64,000 nucleotides of DNA from Nemophila menziesii. Its lineage: Eukaryota > Streptophyta > Magnoliopsida > Boraginales > Hydrophyllaceae. Where the stretch lies: contig JARWIR010000005.1 in NCBI GenBank assembly GCA_029959085.1, positions 2,172,501 to 2,236,500 on the forward strand. Direction: 5' to 3'. The notes beneath the pieces were generated by a model. The model did not search any database, was not told the DNA's origin, and saw only the letters and a program-made list of their open reading frames with translations. Position 1 is the stretch's first letter; each line of letters opens with the position of its first letter. The translations under genes and the position numbers were made by a program. Positions 45,445-55,850 of this stretch are shown here, piece after piece.

Positions 45445-45640
45445 ATATATATATATCTAAGGGGGTATAAAGAAGGGCTGAGATTGATTATTAGCCAAAA
45501 ATATGTTACAACCGACGCTCCAAATCGTTCCATTACTTAAAGAATTATAACATTCCAAAATTACCCCTACTATATATATAAATATTTTGAGAAAAGAAAA
45601 TAGTCAAAAGAAATTCACATCTCACACACACTCTCTCTCC
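44771..45640. other. intergenic, no gene seen
   Basis: AT-rich spacer containing a (TA)n tract at 45393-45442. No supported frame. Confidence 0.5.
45393..45442. repeat. (TA)n microsatellite
   Basis: About 25 uninterrupted TA units, followed by two shorter TA runs. Confidence 0.95.
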
Positions 45641-45654
45641 TTTGACTATCGATT

Positions 45655-46516
45655 AAGAATGGAAGCTACTTGCGATTCAAGGCCATCACTCTAATGGGCC
45701 TCCAAAAGTATATACGAAAGTGGGTTTGGAAGCCATGAACGGCGGCGATGCTGGACTACATTCAAGTTCAGAGGAGAAAGAAGATTTGGCTAATGAATCT
45801 GTTACCCTGGGCGAAGAAGACACGATGTTAGGTCCAAATGAGATGTTAAAAGAGGAAGGTGTTTGAATTGAAGAAGATTCACCAAGTGTTTGTTGAAGTT
45901 CCTGAATTAAAATAATATCTCGATTGCAAGTCGATTGCTCTCATCATTACTGAGCAATCAAGTATAGCTCAATCTCTCCTTAATCCCCCCTCCGAGCCCT
46001 AATTCCGATTTGTGTTTGATTGACGTGTGTGGTGGCGTTAGGAGCATTTCTGATTCACGTTTGATTTGATGTTTGTGGTGGCGTTAGGAGCAGTTCGCCA
46101 ACAGCCGTCGTATCAGCACCAGCCCACGCTCTCTTGATCGATCGATCTTTCTTCTTCCCTACCATCAATCGATTCTGGTAATTAATTAGATTCTCTTCTT
46201 AATACAATCTGTTTAGCTATAATATGATAGAATTGAGTGAATAATCTTTCTGAATTGATTTATTTTAATATGGAAAGATGAATTAGGATGAATCATGAAT
46301 TGAAGTGCAATTTTTATAGTCGTTGGGATTCAGTTGACGAATTGTTGAGTAATTCCTAAGGTTTAGATTAATGATCCGATTCTAATATGCCAACTGTTTG
46401 TTATTTTGTTTCATCCACTTTTTATACTAAGTCTTCACAGTGCATTAGGTGGTGAAAGCTATTCCAAGCTTGATTTATCTGAGTGGTACAATGAGCTTTG
46501 TGCTATGGAATTAGAG
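45655..46516 (+). other. possible leader and exon sequence upstream of the PS1 fragment
   Basis: A frame in 45700-45870 reads VYTKVGLEAMNGGDAGLHSS and on to MLGPNEMLKEEGV before a stop. A pyrimidine-rich leader-like stretch ends with a GT donor near 46177. A short open block at 46441-46516 (GGESYSKLDLSEWYNELCAM) is bounded by AG and GT. I cannot tie these to a known gene. They may be decayed middle exons of PS1 or a second broken gene. Confidence 0.25.
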
Positions 46517-46585
46517 GTAAGGACTTCAATTTACTAGAAGAGGTCGTATTGTATAACCTTATGTGTGTATTTTAGGTGAATGTGA

Positions 46586-47745
46586 ATATTGTGGAGTTTG
46601 ATGGATTTGGATGAAGAAAAGTGGCACTTGAGTCCTAATCACAAAATTAATCACTCTTCAGACAATAAAAATCAGACATGCGAAGAAGAAATCGAACTTT
46701 TCACTCCTAACAAAGAGAATTTTACTCCTAATTCTCCAAAATCTTCGTTTTCAATCAATGGAGATGAGATTTATACACCAGACAAAGAGAACATGACTCC
46801 AAAATCTTCACTATCAAAACCCAGTAAAAAGATGGGAAAATTAAAAGAAATTAAGCATCGACTAAGTATATCATCCCCTCTAAAGAACGTTGTGGGGTCC
46901 ACCTCATCAGCAAGTGACAATCAAGTGCTTCAAGACCACAAATATACCAGTCTTGCCCCTACCAAACAAGCCAGATTAATATTACAAGAAATCGCACCAA
47001 AAGTACCCTTTCAATGTCTAGAAGAGGATCATTCTCAGTTTAAACCCATACATGTAAGTTTATATTATATATAGTTTCTGAATTTACAGAAAGAGGAAAA
47101 TAAAAGTTGGACTATAGTAGTTGATACTGCTTCTTTAGTAGATAAAGAGTCAAGGAAAGCTTTACAGCTTCTACAATTGTCCCAGGAATTGGTAAATAAT
47201 ATGTTATAAAATATAAAGTTTATCTTTGTGTTTTTAATGTGTTTTTCTTCTGTTTTATGTTATAGTTATGAGGGAATTAGATTGTATGAAGAAACGTGGT
47301 ACTTTCTTTAAAAGAATAAACGAAGCAGCTTTAGCTTTAAACTGGATTGAAGAGTGTATGAATGAGACAAAATGGTGGATTCATGTGCAAAGTAACACCA
47401 CCTGTTACTCCTTTATCTCAATTTAACGATGAAAATAAAATAATTTGGGGTAGTAAATGGAATTTATTTTCTCCATGTATTAGTTTAACACCTGAAGATC
47501 ATATACTACTAGAATGTGCTTTACTTTTTAAGAAAAAACGTATCTAATGGAGGTTTTGTTCTTCTTAGTGATGATGTCACGTTGAAGATCAAGGCGTAAA
47601 GATTTTGTGTAATTAATTATATTGTGAGTAAGAATATTTATGGTTTTGTTTTTTACAGGGTTTGCTTTGTGAGACAGCTGTGCAGTTTCGTGAGAGTTTG
47701 GTGAATCCTGTTTCAATTGTTTTTCTTTCTTGGATTTTATGTTAG
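46586..47745 (+). pseudogene. PS1: PS1-like (FHA/PIN-like) gene fragment, frameshifted
   Basis: Exon-like blocks: 46589-47053 (FTPNKENFTPNS and YTPDKENMTPKS repeats, then LKEIKHRLSISSPLKN), 47090-47191 (WTIVVDTASLVDKESRKALQ), about 47269-47395 (MRELDCMKKRGTFFKR, ALNWIEECMNETKWWIHVQ) and 47396-47600 (TPPVTPLSQF, LTPEDHILLECALLFKKK, NGGFVLLSDDVTLKIKA). A last block, 47660-47745, ends in TAG (LLCETAVQFRESLVNP). The order matches the C-terminal PIN-like half of PARALLEL SPINDLE 1, whose loss in Arabidopsis causes unreduced pollen. At least two indels (near 47391 and 47540) shift the frame, one splice junction has the wrong phase, and no FHA domain is present upstream. The locus is a truncated pseudogene. 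Confidence 0.75.
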
Positions 47746-48467
47746 TGCCTCGGACCCAATTGTTGCTTTCCTGTAAAGAACAAACACATTCTTCATGGTT
47801 GGATCTTGAAAATTAGGTGTGATAATCTGTGTATTTTAACGTCATGTTGTCGTTTACGGACAAGAACAGATTGGTGTAATGATGAAAAATATTGACCTCG
47901 CAACTTTTTAATCTGTCAGTTTTAAGGTCAAAGTTTCATCATTACTCTTCCGGGCGACCCTTTGCTTCAAGAATCTGCTCTGTCCTTTTATGCTTTAACC
48001 CGATCTACAAACTTTTTTACATAGATTGACCTTTATTGAATTATCATCAATTTCTTATCTTTTACCTTTTTCTCATCAGGGCTTTATTTGTATCAAGTTG
48101 GAGAGCCATTCAACATATTCTAATTATAAGACCAATATGGATCTTAAATTAGGGTTTCAACGTTCCAATTCTTAGTCTCCTCGGACTAAAGTAGTCAAAT
48201 ATTTGTGTTAAACGTTTTTGTCTCATCAGTAGCAAGATTTAAAGGTTTTCTTGCATCAGATCTGTAGATTATGCATCATTAGCTTATTTTGTTGGTTTAT
48301 TTACTTCATTAGCTTATTTTGTTAATTTATTTGCTTCATTTGGTTAACAGTGTAAGGTTCATTAGCTTATGAGACAGTGTAAGATTCATTAGCTTATTGA
48401 TTCATTAGCTTATATAGTTGATGATAATTTGATAATGCGTTATCTTAATATACATGAGCAAAGAGAT
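47746..48467. other. intergenic, no gene seen
   Basis: No supported frame. The phrase ttcattagcttat recurs about five times between 48270 and 48415. Confidence 0.5.
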
Positions 48468-48870
48468 AGGGACAATTACCCCTATATTTTGTCAAAATTC
48501 AACAAAAAACAACCTTATCCTTTTAAAAGGGACAATCACCCCCTATATTTTGTCAAAATTCAACTAAAAACCACCTTATAGTTTTAAAAGGCACAAAAAC
48601 CTCCTATATTTTGTATACATTTAAAAAAACAACTATATACTTTTAAAAGGAACAAATACCCCATATAATGTGTACAAATTTCAAAAAAAACCTATGCTTT
48701 TGAAAGTGTCAAATACCTACTATATTTTGTTAAAATTTTAAATAAACCTTATTTTATTAAATGGAACAAAAGAAAAATCCTATATAGTTTTAAAAGGGTC
48801 AAAGACTATCCTATATTTATGTAAAAATATAAAAAAATAACCCTATACTTTTAAAAAGGACTTTCAAAAT
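48468..48870. repeat. diverged tandem repeat, about 60-bp units
   Basis: About seven units of the form gggacaa..acccctatattttgt, caaaattcaa, aaaaccacctta, then cttttaaaag. Divergence increases to the right. It probably lies inside the Helitron-type element that ends at 49248. Confidence 0.8.
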
Positions 48871-48879
48871 GGGATAAAT

Positions 48880-49247
48880 ATACCGTTAACATTTTTATTT
48901 TCATTTGTAAAGATTGAGTAGTATTGGTTTGAAATATTACCCCACGAATATTAAACGTGATTTTATCTATTTTAGGAAAGTCAATTCCACGAAAAAATAT
49001 TGGTATTGTTATTCGAGAAGTAGACGAACGTTATCTATTTTAGGTGTTAAAATCATTTTAAACGATATTCAAATTTGGTGTTATCTATAAAATTTGTCGT
49101 TTAATTCGTTATTACGTGTTTGAATTCAATCATATCATTTGACATATTAACTCAATATATATAATTCAGTTATGAATTTTGCACAATTTATTATAATTTT
49201 TCAAATTCATTTTAGCCCAAGTACCTTCAGGTACGGGGCATTCCCTA

Positions 49248-49248
<1 letters not shown>
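48880..49248 (+). mobile_element. 3' end of a non-autonomous Helitron
   Basis: The terminus is a short hairpin (gtacc-ttca-ggtac, 49221-49234), ggggcattcc, then CTAG at 49245-49248 followed by T, as Helitron ends require. The Helitron ending at 59833 has the same build (gtgcc-ttca-ggcac, ggg, CTAG) in the opposite orientation. The 5' end was not found, so the left border given is arbitrary. Confidence 0.6.

Positions 49249-49299
<51 letters not shown>
49249..49299. repeat. (TA)n microsatellite, Helitron target
   Basis: An uninterrupted TA run starts at the Helitron end. Helitrons insert between A and T, so this array is a natural target. Confidence 0.95.
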
Positions 49300-49302
<3 letters not shown>

Positions 49303-49840
49303 GCTTATCATTTATGGTTTATAGTCATTTGATTATTGAATTAAGCTCCTTTTTAGCTTGGAATTTTTAATGTGTGAGATATATTATAGGCATATGCTAA
49401 TTAATGATTTAGGGGCGCTAAACTATTGTTTAGCAATGCTTAATTGAATTTGTATTTTTACCCGCTCATTGAAATATCTTGTGTTAACTTTCTATTCAAT
49501 TATTAGCCATGTATTGGGTTGACGTAAGAACTTTAATAGTTAATTGTAATTGTTTATCTTTATCATGGGCTAAGAGTTATGGACCTCTTTCATTGAACTA
49601 CTTTGTAGGTTTGGTGAAATAGGGACTCTATGTAATATTGTTTCCCTTAGTGTGTGTGTGATACAATTGGGGATTAGAGCCCCGGTTAGCATGGTTGAAA
49701 CTAGATCTCCCTTAATCACATCAAAACATATGTATGTCATCATGGTGATCAATATCATTCTAAGCTAGCTCAATCCATAAAAGTCATGGTTTGTAGATCA
49801 AGACACGATGAAAGTTAGCATATCAGTCATGTTGCATGAA
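49300..49840. other. intergenic, no gene seen
   Basis: No supported frame or repeat before the tRNA-Cys cluster. Confidence 0.5.
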
Positions 49841-49888
49841 TAAACGTGGAAAAGATACATGTTAGCATAATAAATGAACAAAATATAG

Positions 49889-49956
49889 AGGGCCCAATCA
49901 GGTTTGTACTAGTGACCTATTGAAGGGACCACACCTAACCATTGAGTTAATAGCAC
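49889..49956 (-). pseudogene. tRNA-Cys pseudogene (copy 1)
   Basis: The T-arm half (gggcccaatcaggtttgtactagtg) still resembles the intact tRNA-Cys at 50245. The anticodon arm is lost (gaagggacc replaces it) and the acceptor arm no longer pairs. Flanking phrases (aacgtggaaaa, then gaacaaaatatagag) match those of the other two copies. Confidence 0.7.
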
Positions 49957-50244
49957 ATTCACACTTTATATAACTGGACCTAAATAAAATAATAACCATA
50001 AACAAATACGCAATTGTACCAATGATATCATATGTCAGTTATGCACATGATTAAGTGTCCCCCGTGTGGTTTAAGACCCCAGAGTGTGTCTCTCGAGTAA
50101 ACTATAAATATTTGCACATGACAACAAGCATGCTACCTAGTTACAAGTCATCATTTGCGGATATTTACAACGAAGCATATCAGTTCTATCACATAAAAAA
50201 CGTGGAAAATATACGTGTCATAATAATAAGTGTACAAAATCTAG

Positions 50245-50316
50245 AGGGCCCAACCGGGTTCGAACCGGTGACCTATTGATCTGCAGTCAATTGCTCTACC
50301 ACTGAGCTATGGACCC
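50245..50316 (-). tRNA. tRNA-Cys(GCA)
   Basis: A 72-nt cloverleaf on the minus strand: acceptor GGGTCCA with TGGGCCC plus T, D-arm AGCTCAGTGGTAGAGC, anticodon loop CTGCAGA (GCA), T-arm CCGGTTCGAACCCGG. No intron. It is the middle and only intact member of three tandem copies. Confidence 0.95.
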
Positions 50317-50512
50317 CAATGCTTTTGTGAATGAAACGTAAACGAATCTAGTATGCATTATAGTTAGTTAATGACTATTAAAGGAACATCCCTTCTCTTC
50401 AAAAAATTTCGGTGCCAAAAAAGGCTTGGCTACCTAGTTACAAGTCATGTTTGTGGATGAATAAAAAACATGGAAAGGTTACGTTTAGGCATAAGAAATA
50501 GAAAAAATCCAA

Positions 50513-50585
50513 AAGGCCCATCTAGGTTTGAACCGATGACCTACTGATCTGTTGTCAATTGTTCTACCACTGAGGTATAAACCCC
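50513..50585 (-). pseudogene. tRNA-Cys-like pseudogene, anticodon ACA (copy 3)
   Basis: The cloverleaf is partly kept (CCTCAGTGGTAGAAC, GGTTCAAACC), but the anticodon loop reads CAACAGA (ACA), the T-stem is broken and the acceptor pairing is weak. The surrounding unit matches the flanks of the intact copy. Confidence 0.7.
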
Positions 50586-50686
50586 CGATTCTTGTGTGAA
50601 ATCAAAATAAACAAAACATGTAGTATTATAGTTAATGAATGACTAATTACAACTACTACAGTAGTTTTTGGGTGCCAAAGAAGTCT

Positions 50687-50759
50687 TGGAGATGCGGGGG
50701 ATCGAACCCCGTGCCTCTCGCATGCAAAGCGAGCGCTCTACCATTTGAGCTACATCCCC
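50687..50759 (-). tRNA. tRNA-Ala(TGC), copy 2
   Basis: Identical over all 73 nt to the copy at 44162-44234, with related 3' flanking sequence (cgtcttcctt, then gagtttttc), so the two arose by segmental duplication. Confidence 0.96.
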
Positions 50760-51639
50760 ATTGATATGGATTTATTTGATATATAAAACCACATATTAGA
50801 TGTAATCTTGGAAGTTAAGATAATTTCCCCCGGAATACACATTCAGGCACAAGATTTTTTTTCGTCTTCCTTTTTTTATTCTAACTTTTAAAGAGTTTTT
50901 CCTTTTCCTTTTCCTTTTAGTTTATGTGTGTGGATAATCTCACATGATGCAATAACATAACCATAATTTCCAAATATAATATCCACTTCGCAAGATACAC
51001 GATGGATATCTAACATGATCATAATTGTCTTTGACATTCAATTAAACCATGTTGACCCGTCTCAACTCAATGTATGTTCTTTAATGGTCATAAAAATGTT
51101 TCTCACTTCTAACTAATTGTTATTTAACGAGTAGTATGAAACTAATACTTCAATTACTCTTAGTGAATTATATATACGTGACCACACTTATTGAAATTAG
51201 ATTACTTAAAGTTATATCTACTTGTCCAATCTTCAATACTTTACAAATATTTTTGTTTAGCGTTTTTCTTTAAGTCATTTATAATGGGTACCTTACATAT
51301 ATACTCAGTTTACTTGTGCGTAAAGTACCATCGAAGGTGATTCCCATAATGAACTTACACTATTGTGTGCTTCTTAGGAGAAACATGATATGTATAAGCA
51401 TACTTCCAATGAAAAAAACATCGGCCTTATTTGAGAAAAGGCTGGAGACGAAATTTGTGCTCACTTAGTTTAGTGTCATCTCTGGGTAGGTTAAAAATTT
51501 ATAATTGACCCATTTGTATACAACACAAATTCTAGATAGTTCTTTAATACAAGGGGGCATGGGACTCTGGGAAGCAAAAAAGATGCATCTAGATCAAGTC
51601 CCCCTAACATGGGACTATATAAACAACTCTCTGTGTTTT
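50760..51639. other. intergenic, no gene seen
   Basis: The left 200 bp is the third version of the tRNA-Ala flank. The remainder has no supported frame. Confidence 0.5.
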
Positions 51640-52180
51640 TCATCCATATCTATATCGAGTGATATGCCTCCATATTCCATCAAATGGATTGATGTAAATC
51701 AATTTGGGAAATGATTTGTGTATCCTAATATACACCAGCCAATCTACACTTGCATTTGCTTCCTTGAATATGCTCGTGACCAGGAAAGTAGTGTTCATGA
51801 TAAGTATGCACTGAATACCTTGAATCCGTTGAACTCTTGTCCTTTTTTCTAGGGACACTAGTTCTAAAGCCTTAATAACACAACATGAATCCACCTCTAT
51901 GCTCAAGCTCGTCACTCCAATCTTTTTAACCAACCCTAATCCCTTGTGAAGGGCGTCCACTTCTGGAATCAACGACATGGTACATGTTATCTTCATTGAG
52001 TAAACTTAACCCATTTACCATTTTACATCTTGTATTAATCTACCTCCACCACCGAGTTACCACATGTGATCTAAAATTTGGTTTTTATCTTTCGACATTT
52101 CTTTTTGGTTTATTCCATCCCACTAGTTGCACTAACATGCTAACAAGTCATATGCTTGAGTATTGTGGATCACGACACAA
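51640..52180 (-). pseudogene. LINE RNase H fragment
   Basis: On the minus strand an open frame from about 51996 reads EVDALHKGLGLVKKIGVTSL, then SIEVDSCCVIKALEL and IFKEANASVDWL. These are the central and final motifs of the RNase H domain found at the ends of some plant LINEs. The upstream catalytic Asp/Gly block (NxDG) is degraded, and no reverse transcriptase is nearby. Confidence 0.6.
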
Positions 52181-52659
52181 TAAATGATACCCCTATCATT
52201 TCCACAATGGGAAAGTACTTAGAAAGATAAATGTTGTCATACGAACTGAAGACACATTAGAGGGTGGAGTCGGGGGTGGATCAATGAGTTTTTGTCTGTG
52301 GTTGCTAAACGTGAGAGCTCAGTGGGGGTTCTAAGGATAATTTTTACTGTATGAGGGATAAATTGATGACATGTAGGGGATAATGTTTTTTTACTCTCAT
52401 TTCCCCCAATTTAAAATTTATAAGGGCTAATTCTATATCCTGTCAGGCCTAATTTATATTCTTACTCTTGTTTTCCTTAATATTTTGGGGAATGCACTAC
52501 ATACCGAGGTCTATGGGTGTTGCAATCCCTACTTAACCCTTAATCCACCCATCATAAAGGTACATATTGTGATCAATCAGTCATACATTGTATATTCAAA
52601 AGTCACAATCGTATAATTGTCTCGTTGAATTACAATAAACCTGTTAGCTAGTCACATGT
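52181..52659. other. intergenic, no gene seen
   Basis: A slightly G-rich stretch (52255-52400), then AT-rich sequence up to the solo LTR. No frame or repeat is supported. Confidence 0.45.
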
Positions 52660-53028
52660 AAGGGTGTTGGCATATAGCCTCCCTTAATAGGTTGTTTTAA
52701 TGTGACAAATCCTCTTGTGTTTAGTGTGCTAATTACTATTGTTATATACATTCTATCTTGCACTCTAATTCATCAAAAAGCTCATTCTTTATCTTTTAGA
52801 TCAAAGCTTTATTGTTTTATCTTAAGAAACTAATTCTCTTACAAATGCTTTTAACCTTATCTTTGTGTACATTGAGAATTAGCTTTAGTGATCAACTACA
52901 AAGTTTCTTAAAATGATGTTTCCTACAACTCTCGTGAAGAAAACTTTTCCATCCGAGCATCACAGTAAAAGATATTCTCTATACATTGAGAAGAAGGTGT
53001 TTTAGACCTTTGGTGTGGTAGCCGGAGA

Positions 53029-53121
53029 GGTATACCGGCGGATTGAGCGGTATACCGCCCGAAGCAAGTAAATTAAGCGAAGGTTCATGCGGTACACCGC
53101 ACGAGACCCGCGGTGCACCGC
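53029..53121. promoter_or_regulatory. array of short palindromes in the LTR promoter
   Basis: GGTATACC at 53029-53036, then three 12-mers of form GCGGTryACCGC: GCGGTATACCGC (53047-53058), GCGGTACACCGC (53089-53100) and GCGGTGCACCGC (53110-53121). Two of the 12-mers are perfect palindromes. Such sites suit a dimeric DNA-binding protein; none is identified. Confidence 0.6.
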
Positions 53122-53163
53122 AAGTTAGGGTTTTCTGCAGCAAAATGAAGACAAAAATGCATA

Positions 53164-53238
53164 TATCCGTTGGGGATATTAATATATCCGTTGGAGACAA
53201 TTCTTATGACCGTTGGGAGCATTTTGCAGCTATATATT
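53164..53238 (+). promoter_or_regulatory. three MSA-like MYB sites and TATA box
   Basis: On the minus strand, CCCAACGGATA (53164-53174), TCCAACGGATA (53185-53195) and CCCAACGGTCA (53207-53217) match the mitosis-specific activator consensus YCYAACGGYYA, the third perfectly and the others with one mismatch. The steps are 21 and 22 bp, about two helical turns. TATATATT at 53231-53238 follows 14 bp after the last site. Confidence 0.6.
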
Positions 53239-54240
53239 GAAGGTCTTTCAAGGCTACAATCACACCTTCAACCCATATACACTAAGGGGCTTAATTGTTA
53301 TCATCCAAGAAGGTGTCAAGAGCTTAAAAAGTCTTATCTACTCAATTAAGGAGTTAATCCAATAAGCCACAAAGTTCTATCTACTCAAGAGGAGTCTTTC
53401 ATGCTTAAGTGTTATATCTACTCAAGAGAAGTATTAAGCTAATAGTTATATCAACTCTTTAGGAGTTCATTAGCAAAGTTGTTTCACCCTTTAAACACTT
53501 TGTATTTATCCTCTTAAGTCTAGTTCTTGTAATAGATAGATTAAGAGAGAATTTGAGTATCGGTAGTATACTCGGTGTCCTTGTGTTGCGATAGCACAAG
53601 TGTTTGTCCTTCGTGTTATCGAAGAGGTTGTAAGGGTTATTGTGTTCTCGACCCGGTTAAGAGAGACACGGGAGCTTAGTGAAAAGCTTGAAATCCTAAG
53701 GAGGCTTCCTTAGGTAGTGGATGTAGGGAAACCGAACCACTATAAATCGTGTGTATCTTTCTATCCCTACTCTATTTACTTTCCGCACTTTATATGTTTG
53801 ATAATATGCTAGTATGAATATTGTGATATTGATTATCTAGTTTATCTAACATATTGTCATCTAGAGTAGTAAGAGATTAGAAACTCGTTTTACTTGATAA
53901 AATGCTTATATGAATAGTTTGATAATATTGTCTTTTAGGATTATCTAATTCTTGACTATTTAGTTTTGATTATATGCTTACTAGTATGAATATCGTGATT
54001 ATGTTTTTCTAGCTAATCAAACTTTGGTCTTCTAAATTAGTAAGAGAATAGATAATCGATTTACTTGTTTAACTTATATATCGAACCTCTAACTTATCCT
54101 TTGCATGATCACATGAGTGTTTGATATATTAGTTGACTTAGAAGTTTTTCTCTTAAACTTATTATTGTCCAAAAGATTTTTAATTAGGCATTAATCTTAT
54201 TAGTAATCCTATTCACCCCCCCTCTAGGACTTTCAAAGGG

Positions 54241-55700
54241 GAAAGTCGAGATTTCAAAATTGACTTATCTTATTTCTTGAACTTAAGATGACGATAATTG
54301 GAGATCCACTTCATTTCAGATAGACATAATGGATTCTACACTTCAAACTTATATGTATTAACTGATATATGATTTGGCCTATTGTTTCACATATGATTAA
54401 GTTTTCTGCATCTTCAAATATCCGTTAAAAGTAATAAGGTAACAATTATTGTACAACCTTAAACACAATATCTAGAAGTCATATATAAATATTTTAAGTA
54501 AAAAACTCGACACTTTTGTATTTGTGGAAAGCATGGTTAACATTGGTAACAAATGGAATCTAGAGGATTTTTAGTGAGAAAACATCTAAACGGGATAGAT
54601 TTGTTTCGTGAATGTAAGTGACTCATTTCCAAACAAAAACTACAAACAATTAATTGATCATATCTAGATATTTTCTAGTTCCGTGAAAACACGTTCCACG
54701 TAAAGTGAATGGTTATATCAACACAATAGAGTAGTTTTATCTACAAGATGATGACGTGGTATAATACATTAATAATGCCAACATTCACCATATATATGTA
54801 ACGTGTATTCACGTACAATCTTAAATGCAAGTAATGCCCCTACATCATAACTCAACTGGAAAATACCCAGGGTATAAATTTAGTGAGTGCCTTGATGACG
54901 AGTGGGGGTTTGAATATATCGAGAAACAAATAACTTGAGATCAGTAGTAACAACTCTTAGACCCTACCTGACTGAGGAACATCTTGCGATTTAACTCTCT
55001 TATATTCCCAAATGCATGACGTAGGCTACCCACAAGGTAGAGGTCCACCTATGTAAAGAGTAATACCTGGATATCATCCCAAATCACTATTTTTTTTATC
55101 ACTTTTTAGATAGATCTTAAATGATTAATCATAACATTTTTTTCTTCTAATTTATATTTTTCTTCATGTTTTATAGTTGATCCATGTAAAAGTGGTAAAA
55201 GAGTAATTTGATTTGGATTGATATCTAGCACTAACATATGTAAATATGTCGTTGATATTCTTCCTATTTCGGACAAAAATAGTTAAAGAAAATGCTATAA
55301 AAGTTATAAAGATTTATCTAAAAACCGTAAAAAAAATTAACACGTGAAATATTGTAAAAGTGTCTTTGATATTCTACCGATTTCGGAGTCAATAATAAAG
55401 AAATTGCTATAAAAGTTTTACTAAATTAGTCAAAAAAATTCTACTAGTCACCAAGACAAAGAGCCATTCCTATACTCCTCGGGTGCACATGCACATATGC
55501 TATAATCGAAGCTATCCATCAAATCACATGTCCATATCCAACGGCCAGGATTACCCATTCGCATCCTCGTTATTACCAAGCCTGAACCACAAACCTTAGC
55601 CTAGGATCCGAACCTAAAAAGGCACTTTATTTGCCAAAAAAAAAAATTATATATTACACTCTAAAAAATTGTTGCACTGTCTGAACAACACCACCCACCA
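54241..55700. other. intergenic, no gene seen
   Basis: AT-rich sequence with no frame. A tRNA-like pair of phrases (cataactcaactggaaa, then gggggtttgaata) near 54847-54915 might be a decayed SINE, but there is no second copy here. The right part is the promoter region of the next gene. Confidence 0.4.
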
Positions 55701-55850
55701 CCTCTTCCTTCTCACTCATCATCCTAGAGAGAGAAGTAAGAAACACCCAGAAAATACTTCATTTCTATGTATAAATACATACATATAAAATTTAGAAACA
55801 GAAAGCAGAGGAAGAGCATTTGCTAACTGATACAGTGGAAAGAAATCACA

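Larger units (their letters stand above)
52665..54235 (+). mobile_element. complete solo LTR, probably Copia, 1571 bp
   Basis: It starts TGTTGGCATATAG and ends ACTTTCA (TG...CA), with an exact 5-bp target duplication aaggg on each side (52660-52664 and 54236-54240). The 3' end (attcaccccccctctaggac) is the type found at the ends of plant Copia LTRs. A promoter is visible: palindromes at 53029-53121, three MYB-type motifs at 53164-53217 and a TATA box at 53231. No internal retroelement sequence adjoins either side, so recombination between two LTRs has removed it. Confidence 0.85.

Noticed and set aside
51505..51714. 69-codon plus-strand frame
   Set aside because: Overlaps the LINE RNase H relic on the other strand and has no domain.
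54847..54915. Additional SINE
   Set aside because: Only weak box-like phrases, no second copy, tail or target duplication in this window.
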